64,000 nt of DNA. It comes from Duganella sp. Root1480D1. Lineage in GTDB: Bacteria > Pseudomonadota > Gammaproteobacteria > Burkholderiales > Burkholderiaceae_D. Both the position numbers and the translations under genes were made by a program. The notes under the pieces are model-generated. The model was not told where the DNA came from. It saw only the letters and a program-made list of their open reading frames with translations, and searched no databases. Positions 34,455-44,400 of the stretch are shown here, one piece after another (the stretch's first letter is position 1; each line of letters opens with the position of its first letter). Location of the stretch: NCBI RefSeq assembly GCF_001427305.1, contig NZ_LMFZ01000023.1, positions 78,349-142,348 of the forward strand. The letters run 5' to 3'.

Positions 34455-35276
34455 TCACAGTACTTCGAGGGGCGTGGCGCGTGTCGGCGCAGCGAAGGCC
34501 TTGTCCAGTTGGGCCAGGTCTTCCTGATCCAGGCGCAAGTTCATCGCCGCTGCGTTGGCACGCACGTGCGCCTCGCTGGTCGCCTTTGGAATCGGCATCA
34601 CGCCGTCCTGCCGCAACAACCACGCCAATGCGATTTGCGCAGGCGTGGACTGGTGGCGTGCCGCGACCGCCAGCAGTGCCGGCTCGGACAGCAAGCGCTC
34701 CTGCTCCTTACGGTTGGATTCGAGCGGCGAATACGCCATCAGCAGCACCCCGTGTTCCTGGCACCAGGGCAGCAAATCCCATTCAACGCCGCGCCGACGC
34801 AGGTTGTACAGCACCTGGTTGGCTTCAATGGCTTCACCGCCTGCCAGCGCGGTCGCGCGCTTCATCTCGGACAGGTCAAAATTGCTGACGCCGAATTCAT
34901 GGATCTTGCCGGCCTGCTTCAATGCGATCAGGCCTTCCAGCGTTTCGGCAAACGGCACGCTGCCTTGCCAGTGCAGCAGGTACAGGTCGATGTGATCGAC
35001 GTTCATGCGCTTGAGGCTTTTCTCGCAGGCTGCCACCACGCCCTTGCGCGAAGCATTCTGCGGCAGCACTTTACTGACCAGGTAAGCCTCGCTGCGGCGG
35101 CCGGCAATCGCTTCGCCAACCACCTTTTCAGCCCCGCCATCGGCATACATTTCCGCCGTATCGATCACCGTCATGCCAAGGTCCAGCCCCAGTTGCAGGG
35201 CGCGCACTTCGGCTGCCTTGTCGGCAGCGCGCTCGCCCATGTTCCAGGTTCCCTGCCCGATTCTCGATAGCGTCAT
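34455..35276 (-). CDS. Aldo/keto reductase
   Basis: This 273-residue NADPH-dependent oxidoreductase of the AKR superfamily acts on small carbonyl compounds; the substrate is unknown. Family features are GQGTWNMG, the catalytic tyrosine region DTAEMYADGGAEKVVGEA, VSKVLP, IDLYLLHW, and KAGKIHEFGVSNF (here QAGKIHEFGVSNF). I chose ATG 35276, which has GGAG 9 bases upstream. A TTG at 35303 would also be in frame but overlaps the stop of the OPT gene. It lies downstream of that transporter gene on the same strand. Confidence 0.92.
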   Translation of the reverse strand: MTLSRIGQGTWNMGERAADKAAEVRALQLGLDLGMTVIDTAEMYADGGAEKVVGEAIAGRRSEAYLVSKVLPQNASRKGVVAACEKSLKRMNVDHIDLYLLHWQGSVPFAETLEGLIALKQAGKIHEFGVSNFDLSEMKRATALAGGEAIEANQVLYNLRRRGVEWDLLPWCQEHGVLLMAYSPLESNRKEQERLLSEPALLAVAARHQSTPAQIALAWLLRQDGVMPIPKATSEAHVRANAAAMNLRLDQEDLAQLDKAFAAPTRATPLEVL

Positions 35277-35299
35277 GGCCACACTCCGAAAGTGTTGCG

Positions 35300-37285
35300 T
35301 CAAGCCTCAATGGCGCTGGCCGACTTGGCAGACCAGCGGTACAGTCCAATCACTACGGCAGCCGCAACGGCCAGCGCGATCAACATGGTGGTCGCTTCGC
35401 TCATGCTGTTGGCAATCGCCAGAGGTTCGCCTTTGTTGGTCAGCACGATCAAGCCGGCCAGGGCAACGTTGAACAGGCTTTCGCCCACGATGAAGCCGGA
35501 CATCACCAGCACGCCGAGGCGCGAGGCGGCTTCGCCGTGCTTTTTGCCGCGCATGGCTTTCTCAAAGAAGTAGCCGCCAATCGCGCCCACTACCACGGGA
35601 GACGTCACTGCCGATGGCAGGTAGATCGCCAGGCCCACGCCCAGCGGCGCGCAGCTGTATTTACGGTTGCTCGATTTTTTCAGGATGAAGTCGAGTGCCA
35701 CCAGCGCCAGGCCGATCAGGGCGCCATAGCCGATCAGGTCCCATTTCAGGTCGCCGCCGATCACGCCTTTGGCCAGCGTGGAAATCAGGGTCGCTTGCGG
35801 CGCGGCCAGCGGCTGGTCGGAAATGGCGTTCGCATTCGGCGCGCCGGCAAAGCCGTTCGCATGGTTCAGCAGTTCCAGCACTGGAGGCACCACGCAGGAG
35901 CCGGCGAACACACCGATGATCAAGCCAACCTGCTGCTTCCAGGGGGTTGCGCCGACCAGTTGGCCGGTCTTCAGGTCCTGCAGGTTGTCGTTGCCGATCA
36001 CGGCAACCGCCAGCACCACGGTGGTGACGAACAGCGCGAAGGCGATCAGCGCCTGTGCGGTGTCCGGGCCCATGATTTCGCGGCCCACCCAGCCTACCGA
36101 AGTCGCGGCGCCGAGGATGGACAGGATGGCCAGACCGGAAACCGGCGAATTGGAAGAACCGATCAGCCCAGCCATGTAGCCGCATACCGCTGCCGCCAGC
36201 ATGCCGGCAATCAGGATGTAGCCGACGCCAACCACGATCAGCGGGGTCGAGATCGACGACAGCGGGCCGCCCGACAGGAAGGACGACAGCAACCAGCCGG
36301 CAGGCACCATCGACAGCAGGGTCACCAGGCCGACGATGAAGATCGGCAGGTCCTTGTCTTCGCGCGGCACGTCGCCGCCGCCAGCCTTGGCACGGCGCGC
36401 CGATTCCATCGCCGATTTCAGGCCGCCCATGACTGGTTTGGCCAGGGTTGCCAGAGTCACGATAGCGGCAGCGCCAATGGTGCCGGCGCCCATCATGCGC
36501 ACCTGGCTGCTCCAGATGCCAAGCGCGTGGTCTGCGATCGAAACGCCGGGGGCGGCCGGGTTGGCGATGGTCAGCAAAGGCACCAGGATGCCCCAGGCGA
36601 TCACCAGGCCGACCAGCATCGCCATGCCGACCGCGATACCCATCAGGTGGCCCGCGCCAACCAGGGCCAGCGAGCTCGATGCCCCCAGGCCGGTGGCGCC
36701 GTTGCCGAATTTGACGAAATGCGCCACTTCAGCGGCGACCAGCTTGGCCGCGCCGAGGAAGGCGAAGATGGCCGATGCCACCGAGCCCCAGATCACGGCC
36801 CACAGGCCGGCCTTGCCCTCTTGTGCACCGGCGCGGGACTGGGTACCGACTTTCAGCACTTCCGCGGCGGCAACGCCTTCAGGATATGGCAGGTCGGACT
36901 GCGACACCAGTGCACGGCGCAGCGGCATGGTGTACATCACGCCCAGCACCCCGCCAATAGCGCAGGCACCAAAGGTTGGCCAGAAAGGAATCTTGGACCA
37001 CCAGCCGATCATCAACAGGCCAGGCAGCACGAAAATCACCGAGGCCAGCGTGCCCGCCGCCGAAGCGATGGTCTGCACGATATTGTTTTCCTGGATCGTC
37101 GCATCCTTGAACGCGCTGAGCAGGGCCATGGAAATCACGGCGGCAGGAATCGAGGTGGCGAAGGTCAGGCCGACTTTCAGGCCCAGGTAAACCTGCGCTG
37201 CAGTGAAGACCAGTGTAATGAGGATGCCGAGGGCGATGCCGCGGACACTGAATTCGAGCGGGTTATTCTGCGACTGGTTGCTCAT
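35300..37285 (-). CDS. OPT-family oligopeptide transporter
   Basis: This 661-residue inner-membrane protein has about 14-16 hydrophobic segments and the family blocks FSVRGIALGILITLVFTAAQ, GLKVGLTFATSIPAAVISMA, and PYPEGVAAAEVLK. Bacterial members of the OPT superfamily take up oligopeptides or metal-chelates with protons. The substrate cannot be told here. It lies between def and the aldo/keto reductase gene; no binding protein or ATPase is needed or present. Confidence 0.93.
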   Translation of the reverse strand: MSNQSQNNPLEFSVRGIALGILITLVFTAAQVYLGLKVGLTFATSIPAAVISMALLSAFKDATIQENNIVQTIASAAGTLASVIFVLPGLLMIGWWSKIPFWPTFGACAIGGVLGVMYTMPLRRALVSQSDLPYPEGVAAAEVLKVGTQSRAGAQEGKAGLWAVIWGSVASAIFAFLGAAKLVAAEVAHFVKFGNGATGLGASSSLALVGAGHLMGIAVGMAMLVGLVIAWGILVPLLTIANPAAPGVSIADHALGIWSSQVRMMGAGTIGAAAIVTLATLAKPVMGGLKSAMESARRAKAGGGDVPREDKDLPIFIVGLVTLLSMVPAGWLLSSFLSGGPLSSISTPLIVVGVGYILIAGMLAAAVCGYMAGLIGSSNSPVSGLAILSILGAATSVGWVGREIMGPDTAQALIAFALFVTTVVLAVAVIGNDNLQDLKTGQLVGATPWKQQVGLIIGVFAGSCVVPPVLELLNHANGFAGAPNANAISDQPLAAPQATLISTLAKGVIGGDLKWDLIGYGALIGLALVALDFILKKSSNRKYSCAPLGVGLAIYLPSAVTSPVVVGAIGGYFFEKAMRGKKHGEAASRLGVLVMSGFIVGESLFNVALAGLIVLTNKGEPLAIANSMSEATTMLIALAVAAAVVIGLYRWSAKSASAIEA

Positions 37286-37363
37286 CTGGGTAATCCGTTG
37301 TGTTGATAAGGATGCAAAGTGGCCGGGATCTTACGCCAGATTCGCGGCGCCGCCAAATAAAAT

Positions 37364-37906
37364 TCAGTCGTCGTCGCCGGGATCGAGGTCGGGGAACAAC
37401 ACCGAGGTAAACCCGAACTTGGAGAAGTCGCGGATCCGTGCTGGATACAGGATTCCCAGCAGGTGGTCCACCTCATGCTGCACCACGCGGGCGTGGAAGC
37501 CGTCCGCATCGCGCACGATGCGCTCGCCGAACTGGTCGTAGCCTTCATAACGCAGGCGGGTGTAGCGCGGCACGCTGCCGCGCAGGCCGGGCACCGACAG
37601 GCAGCCCTCGAAGCCCTCTTCCATCGCGTCGCCGATCGGCGTCAGCACGGGGTTGATCAGCACCGTTTCCGGCACTTGCGGCGCATCGGGATAACGCGCG
37701 TTGGACTTGAAACCGTAGATCACCAGTTGCAGGTTGACCCCGATCTGCGGCGCGGCCAGGCCGGCGCCGTTGGCCGCATGCATGGTATCGAACATGTCGA
37801 CGATCAGGGCATGCAGCTCCTTGGTATTGAACTCGCGCACCGGCTCGGCCAGGCGCAGCAGGCGGGGATCGCCCATCTTCAGGATTTCACGCACGGCCAT
37901 GCTCAA
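37364..37906 (-). CDS. def: Peptide deformylase
   Basis: This 180-residue metalloprotease removes the formyl group from new proteins. All three motifs are seen: GAGLAAPQIG (48-56), EGCLSVPG (metal ligand Cys102), and QHEVDHLLG (His144, Glu145, His148). Its start overlaps the ligA stop by 4 bases. With map elsewhere in the window, both steps of N-terminal processing are represented. Confidence 0.97.
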   Translation of the reverse strand: MSMAVREILKMGDPRLLRLAEPVREFNTKELHALIVDMFDTMHAANGAGLAAPQIGVNLQLVIYGFKSNARYPDAPQVPETVLINPVLTPIGDAMEEGFEGCLSVPGLRGSVPRYTRLRYEGYDQFGERIVRDADGFHARVVQHEVDHLLGILYPARIRDFSKFGFTSVLFPDLDPGDDD

Positions 37907-40266
37907 CCTCCCAGCAACGCGAGCAAGCCCGCTTCATCAAGGATCGTCACGCCCAGCTCCTCGGCCTTGGCCAGCTTGCTGCCGGCATCGGCGCCGGCGA
38001 CGACGTAAGAAGTTTTCTTCGACACCGAACCGGACACCTTGCCGCCGGCGGCCTCGATCAGCGCTTGCGCCTGGTCGCGGCTCATGGTCGGCAGCGTGCC
38101 GGTGAGGACGAAGGTCTTGCCCGTCATGGTGCCTTCCGCTTCCGCCACTTCCGGCAGTTGCGCCAGCAGCTCTTCGCGCAGTTCGTGCAGGGCTACCAGC
38201 GTGTCGCGGTTGGCCTGTTCCGCCATCCACGCTTCCAGCGCTTCGGCCACGCTGGCCGGCAGGCCGAACACGTTAAAGACCGGCAGGTGGGCCAGTGCCA
38301 GAAGCGTGGCACCCGGCTTGACTTGCTCGACCTGTTCGGCGAGCTGGCGCGCGCGCGGCTCGGTCAGTTTTGGAATGCCGATGGCGGCCAGTAGCCCGAC
38401 CGGCTCCAGCTTTTCGCGCAGGGCGGCTTTGGGCGCATGTTCGCCTTTCGGCGCCACGCCTGCCGCCAGCAAGGCGTCAAGCGCCTGCTGGTTGCGTTCT
38501 TCCGCGAAGAAATCGGCAATCGATTCGGCCACCGTGCCGCCGATATCGGGCAGCACGCGCAACACGGCCACCGGCGCCTTGCGGATCAATTCCAGCTTGC
38601 CCAGCCAGTCGGCCAGGGTTTTCGCGGTCGATTCGCCGACATGGCGAATGCCCAGCGCGAACAGCAGGCGTTCCAGCGGCGGATTCTTGCTGGCTGCAAT
38701 GGCGTCCAGCAGGTTTTCGGCCCACTTGGTCGGGACTTTGCCCTGGGCGACAGTTTCCGGCGTGCTGCCGTCACGCTCGTCGGCCAGGCGCTTCATTTTC
38801 AGCAGGTCTTCCAGCGCCAGGCGGTACAGGTCGGCCACGCCATGCACCAGGTTGCATTCAACCAGGTTGTCAATGTAGCGGTCGCCCAGGCCTTCGATAT
38901 CCATCATGCGGCGGCCGCAGAAATGGCGGATTGCTTCCTTGCGCTGGGCGGAGCAGAACAGGCCGCCGGAGCAGCGCGCCACGGCTTCATCGGCTTCACG
39001 CACGACATGCGAGCCGCACACCGGGCATTCGGTCGGCAGCGCCCACATCAGCGGTTCCGGCGACGGGCGCTTCTCCAGCACCACCGACAGCACTTCCGGG
39101 ATCACATCGCCCGCACGGCGCACGATGACCGTATCGCCAACGCGCACGTCCTTGCGGCGCACTTCATCCTCGTTATGCAGCGTGGCGTTGGTAACGGTCA
39201 CGCCGCCGACAAAGACCGGTGCCAGGCGCGCCACTGGCGTGATCGCGCCAGTACGGCCAACCTGCACCTCAATCGCCTGCACCGTGGTCAGCGCTTCTTC
39301 AGCCGGGAACTTGTGCGCCAGCGCGAAGCGTGGAGCACGCGAGACGAAGCCCAGCGCACGCTGGTCCTCGAAACGGTTGGTCTTGTACACCACGCCGTCG
39401 ATCTCGTATGGCAGCGATGGGCGCGCCTTGCCGATGCGCTGGTAGTAGCCCAGCAAGCCGTCCTTGCCGCGCACCACTTCGCGTTCGGCGCACACCGGCA
39501 GGCCAAGTTCGGCATACCAGTCCAGCAGCGCACTATGCGTGGCCGGCAGTTCGGCGCCGGTCAGTTCGCCGATGCCGTAAGCGTAGAAACTCAGCTTGCG
39601 CTGGGCAGTAATGCGCGAGTCGAGCTGGCGCAGCGCGCCGGCGGCGGCATTGCGCGGATTGACGAATTCTTTCTGGCCCAATTCGCGCTGGCGCGCGTTC
39701 AGGGCGGCGAAATCGGCCTTGAACATCAGCACTTCACCGCGCACTTCCAGAACGGGCGGCGGCGCATCGCTGTTCAGGCGCAGCGGAATGCCCTTGATGG
39801 TGCGGATATTGGCGGTAACGTCCTCGCCGGTGTAGCCATCGCCGCGCGTTGCCGCCTGCACGAAGACGCCGTCTTCGTAGCGCAGGTTGATGGCCAGGCC
39901 GTCAAACTTGGCCTCGGTCGCGTATTCGACCAGTTGCACCGCGTCGAGCCCTTCGCGCACGCGGCGATCGAAGTTCTCGATATCCTCTTCGTTGAAACCA
40001 TTATTCAGCGACAGCATCGGTACCGCATGCGTTACGGCAGCGAATTCCCCCAGCGGAGGCGCGCCGACGCGCAAGGTCGGCGAGTCCGGTGCCTGCAATT
40101 CGGGGTGCGCCGCCTCGATGGATTGCAGCTCGACGAACAGCTTGTCGTATTCGGCATCCGGGATGGTCGGCGCATCCAGCACGTGATAAGCGTGCAGGTG
40201 GCGGTTCAGCTCCGCGTTCAGCCAGGCTGCACGTTCGGCAGGTGTTGCTTGTTGGGTGTTGCTCAT
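37903..40266 (-). CDS. ligA: NAD-dependent DNA ligase, with a long insertion before the BRCT domain
   Basis: This 787-residue enzyme seals nicks using NAD. Domains in order are the Ia domain, the adenylation domain with EAKFDGLAIN (Lys120 is adenylated), the OB-fold, a Cys4 zinc finger (CPVCGSHV to LFCSAQ), the helix-hairpin-helix domain, and a C-terminal BRCT domain from about residue 713. The usual length is 670-690. The excess lies between the HhH domain (ending near 603) and BRCT: about 110 residues here against about 15-20 in E. coli, rich in Leu, Ala and Glu and probably helical. It is followed by def with a 4-base overlap and preceded by zipA. Confidence 0.95.
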   Translation of the reverse strand: MSNTQQATPAERAAWLNAELNRHLHAYHVLDAPTIPDAEYDKLFVELQSIEAAHPELQAPDSPTLRVGAPPLGEFAAVTHAVPMLSLNNGFNEEDIENFDRRVREGLDAVQLVEYATEAKFDGLAINLRYEDGVFVQAATRGDGYTGEDVTANIRTIKGIPLRLNSDAPPPVLEVRGEVLMFKADFAALNARQRELGQKEFVNPRNAAAGALRQLDSRITAQRKLSFYAYGIGELTGAELPATHSALLDWYAELGLPVCAEREVVRGKDGLLGYYQRIGKARPSLPYEIDGVVYKTNRFEDQRALGFVSRAPRFALAHKFPAEEALTTVQAIEVQVGRTGAITPVARLAPVFVGGVTVTNATLHNEDEVRRKDVRVGDTVIVRRAGDVIPEVLSVVLEKRPSPEPLMWALPTECPVCGSHVVREADEAVARCSGGLFCSAQRKEAIRHFCGRRMMDIEGLGDRYIDNLVECNLVHGVADLYRLALEDLLKMKRLADERDGSTPETVAQGKVPTKWAENLLDAIAASKNPPLERLLFALGIRHVGESTAKTLADWLGKLELIRKAPVAVLRVLPDIGGTVAESIADFFAEERNQQALDALLAAGVAPKGEHAPKAALREKLEPVGLLAAIGIPKLTEPRARQLAEQVEQVKPGATLLALAHLPVFNVFGLPASVAEALEAWMAEQANRDTLVALHELREELLAQLPEVAEAEGTMTGKTFVLTGTLPTMSRDQAQALIEAAGGKVSGSVSKKTSYVVAGADAGSKLAKAEELGVTILDEAGLLALLGG

Positions 40267-40274
40267 GTTTCTGG

Positions 40275-41417
40275 TCAGCTGAACAAGCGCAGTGCGCGGG
40301 TGGAACCGGCCGGAATGTCCGATGCCGCCATGTCGTCGTAGAACTCCCTTACCTGGCCGGCGATGCTGGCCAGCGTTTCATCGGCCAGCGGCTGGTTGGC
40401 GTCGTCGACGATGGTCGCGTCGAGGCGCGCCATCAGGTTCTTGGCACAGCCGATCATCGAGCCGAAGCCGTCGCGCGCCGGCGCAACGCATGGCACGTCC
40501 AGCAACAGCGTCAGGCGCGAGGTGGTTTCTTCGGCCAGCGTGACGTTGGTCGACAGGGAGAACAGGTAACCGCCCTCGCCGTCCGGCATCGCATAGCGGC
40601 CGTCCGGGCGCACGTCGAAGCCGAGTTTTTCCAGGGCGCCCAGCAGGGTCGCGATATTCCAGGGCGCGCCGTTGGAAGCCAGGTTCACGCCCAGTTGTGC
40701 GTCGTGGTTGGCCACGAAACGGTGCAGGTTCTTCGCATCCTGCATCACCTCGATCATGTCCGGGATCTGCGGCTCGGCGCCGATTTCATCGGACACGCTG
40801 CGCAGGCGCGTCACCAGTTCGGAGTATTCCAGTTCGTTCAGTGCGGTGCTGCGGCTGGCCAGCTGCACGCCGCCCTGCAGCTTGGTGTAGACCACGCCAT
40901 GACGCACCGGTTCCCAATCGCCGCTCACGGCCAGGCCGATGAAGTGGATTGGCTTGTTGCCGACAAAACGCAGTTTCTGCAGCGCCGGCAGCAGTTTTTC
41001 GCCGCGCGCAGGCGCTTCCAGCTCCAGCGGCAGCAGGCAATCGATCAACGGGTCGACCAGGCAGGTCGCCAGTTCTTCGGCGGGTACGTCGGCATCGGCA
41101 GCGCGTACCGGCAGCGTCGGCTCGTCGCTGTCCGGCGCAATGCTTGGCGCGGCAACGTTGCCGACGTGGCCGCCGACGTGTTCCGGCACGCCGTAGGCGC
41201 CTGAGCCTGCGTCCGGCATCGGCACGTCGTCGAGATGGAAGCGCGGTTCAGCGCGCACGCTGTCGTCGGTGCGCATCAGGACATCGTCGTGCTGGCCGTC
41301 AAAAGCCCGCTCGACGCGTTTTTTCAGCTTGTACTCCTGCCACTTGTTGTAGCTAATGACGCCAACGACGAATACGCCGCCGGCGGCAATCAAACTCATT
41401 TGAAAATCTGTAATCAT
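40275..41417 (-). CDS. zipA: Cell division protein ZipA-like
   Basis: This 380-residue protein has an N-terminal membrane anchor (about residues 8-24), a charged and Pro/Asp-rich linker (about 30-130), and a C-terminal FtsZ-binding ZipA domain (about 230-370; FIGLAVSGDWEPVRHG in the preceding linker part, then MPDGEGGYLFSLSTN and LTLLLDVPCVAPARDGF). ZipA tethers the FtsZ ring to the membrane. The smc-zipA-ligA order is common in betaproteobacteria and supports the call, as overall sequence similarity in this family is low. It starts inside the last codons of smc (4-base overlap). Confidence 0.88.
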   Translation of the reverse strand: MITDFQMSLIAAGGVFVVGVISYNKWQEYKLKKRVERAFDGQHDDVLMRTDDSVRAEPRFHLDDVPMPDAGSGAYGVPEHVGGHVGNVAAPSIAPDSDEPTLPVRAADADVPAEELATCLVDPLIDCLLPLELEAPARGEKLLPALQKLRFVGNKPIHFIGLAVSGDWEPVRHGVVYTKLQGGVQLASRSTALNELEYSELVTRLRSVSDEIGAEPQIPDMIEVMQDAKNLHRFVANHDAQLGVNLASNGAPWNIATLLGALEKLGFDVRPDGRYAMPDGEGGYLFSLSTNVTLAEETTSRLTLLLDVPCVAPARDGFGSMIGCAKNLMARLDATIVDDANQPLADETLASIAGQVREFYDDMAASDIPAGSTRALRLFS

Positions 41418-44400
41418 GCGGCTTGAGCCTCTGTAGCAAATGATGCGGCGGATTCCATGTCCACCGCCACGATGCGCGACACGCCTTGTTCCTGCATCGT
41501 CACACCGATCAGTTGATTGGCCATCTCCATCGCAATCTTGTTGTGCGAAATGAAGAGGAATTGGGTCTGGTCGGACATGCGCTTGACCATGCGGCAGAAG
41601 CGCTCGGTATTGGCGTCGTCCAACGGCGCGTCCACCTCGTCCAGCAGGCAGAATGGCGCGGGATTCAAACGGAACATCGAGAACACCAGGGCCGTAGCGG
41701 TCAGCGCTTTTTCGCCGCCGGACAGCAGGTGGATGGTGGCGTTCTTCTTGCCTGGCGGTTGCGCCATGACCTGCACGCCGGAGTCGAGGATTTCCTCGCC
41801 GGTCATGATCAGCTTCGCCTGACCGCCGCCGAACAGGATCGGGAACAGCTCCGAGAAGCTCTGGTTGACGCGATCGAAGGTATCCTGCAGCAGGTCGCGC
41901 GTTTCCTTGTCGATCTTGGTGATCGCATCTTCCAGGGTCGCAATCGCTTCGTTCAGGTCGCGGTTTTGCGCATCCAGGAAGTTCTTGCGTTCCGACGCCG
42001 TAGCCAGTTCGTCCAGCGCGGCCAGGTTGACGGCGCCCAGCGCGGTGATGGCGTTGGTCAGGCGCGTCACTTCGCCCTGCAGGTAGGATGCCTTCATGTC
42101 CGGGTGCAGCTTTTCGGCCAGAAGGGTTTCGTCGGCCTGCACTTCGGCCAGTTGCTGTGCGAACTGCTCCTGGTTCAGGCGCGCGGCCTGTTCCTTCAGC
42201 TGCATCTCGGTGATCTTGTCGCGCTGCGGCTGCAGGCTGCGCTCGGACTGCATGCGCGAGTCTTCAAACTGGCGCAGTTGCTGCGTAATCTGGTCGAGCT
42301 CATGGCGGGCGTCGGCCAGCGCGCGTTCCTGCTGCGTGCGGCGGTCCAGCAAGTCCTGCAAGCCTTCGTTGGCGCTGCCGGCCTCCAGCCCCTCCAGTTC
42401 CAGCTTGCCGGCTTGCAGGCTCTCCGTTACCTGGGCAACTTGCGCGGTGGCCGTGGCAATGCTGCGGCGCAGTTCATCGATGCGATTGCGCCCCGATTTT
42501 TCGGCGAATTCGGCTTCCTGCGCCTTGCGTTCCAGTTCCCGCAGCGCTTCGCGGGCGTCGGCCAGGCGCTGCTCTTTGGCCATGAAGGCGGTCTGGCCAT
42601 CTTCGTGCTCGCCTTGCAGGTTGCCCAACTCCATATCGAGCTGCTCGAACTTCTCTTCAGATTCGAGCTTGACCTGCATCTGTTCCTCTTCCTGCGCTGA
42701 GATTTCTGCCAGGTCGCTCTCGATCTGGTTGCTGCGCTGGTTGAAGCGGGCCTCGATTTCGGACAGCTTGACCACTTCGAGCTGCAGGGTGTGCACGCTG
42801 GCAGTCAGGCTTTGCACCTTGGCGCGCAGCTCGGTCAGCAACCGGCTGTGGTTACCAAGCGCGGCATCGGCGCGCACGGCGCGGCTGCGAGCTTCTTCGG
42901 CCAGCATCGATTGGGCACGCAGCTGCTTGGTGATGTTCTCGATTTCGTGCTGGCGGCCCAGCATGCCGGCCTGCTCGTCATCGGCAGCGTAGAAGCGCAC
43001 CGACGACTGGGTGATGATGTGGCCTTGTTTCGTGACGAAGCAGCCGCCTGCCGGCAGCGTGGCGCGCGCAGCGAATGCGCTCGCGTTGTCGTCCGCCAGG
43101 AAGACGTTGTGCAGCCAGTCCTGCAACACGCCACGCAAGCCCGGGTCGTTCAGCTTCAGCAGGTCGATGAATGGACGCAGGCTCGCGTCGCCAGGGGCGG
43201 CAGGCGCGGCGCCCGCAACGGCAGGGGCAAACAAGGCCAGCTTGGCCGGCGGCGCGTCGTTGAAGAAATGCTTGGCCCATTCGATATTGGAGACCTGCAG
43301 CGCGGAAGTACGTTCGCGCAGCACGGCTTCCAGGGCGGTTTCCCAGCCCTGTTCGATATCCAGCTTCTGCCACAGGCGCGGCAGCTCGTTCAGTTCATGC
43401 TTTTGCAGCCATGGCGTGATCTTGCCCTCGGTCTGCACACGCTCCTGGAGCTGGCGCAGCGCGTTCAGGCGCGCTTCCAGCTGGTGGGTCGCGGCGGACT
43501 CGGACTGCACGGCAGCCTGCGCAGCCTGGCGCTCTTCCTCGAGCTTAGGCTGCTGCTCCAGCGCTTCCTCGAGCATCATGTTCTGCTCTTCCAGCGACTG
43601 CTGCTTTTCTTCCAGCTGCATCTTCAGGTTGGACAGGTGCGAGGAATCCGGCATCGCCAACCCGCCCTTCTCCTGCTGCAAGCGTTCCTTGCGCGTTGCC
43701 AGACCAGCCAGGATGTTGGAAGCATTGCGCTGGTGCGCCGATTCCAGCTCCAGTTGCTGCTGCGCCTGCATGATGCGGGCACGCGACTCGGTGCTTTTGG
43801 TCTGTGCTTCGCGCCACTCCTGCTCCAGCACCGGCAGCAGTTCGCCCTTCTGTTCGGCCAGCATGCGCGCCTCTTCCACGCGCGCCGACAGCTCTTCCAA
43901 GTTGATTTCCGCTTCCGCGACCTGGCCGCCGTATTCCTCGGCCTGTTGCGCCCACTGGTCGCGCTGCGCGGTCAGGGTGGCAAGCTGCTGTTGCAGGCGG
44001 CTGCGCGACTCGATCACGAACTTGATCTGCGCTTCCAGGCTGCCAATTTCGGCATTGGTCTGGTACAGGTGGCCCTGCGCCTGGTGCAGGCGGTCGCCCA
44101 CGGCGAAGTGCGCCTGGCGCATCTGCTCCAGCGTCAGTTCCACATTGCGCAGCTTCGCGGTCTGCTCTTCCAGGTCGTTCTGCGCCTGCTCCATCTCGCG
44201 GAAGTACTTCGCCTGCTCGGCCTGCGCCTCGTTTTTGCGCAGCAGCCAAAGCAGCTTCTGTTTTTCTTCCTGGTCGGACTGGAGCTGGTGGAACTTGGTC
44301 GCCACCGCGGCCTGGCCTTCCAGCTTTTCCAGGTTGTTATTCAGCTCGCGCAGGATGTCGTCCACGCGCAGCAGGTTTTCGCGCGTGTCGTGCAGGCGGT

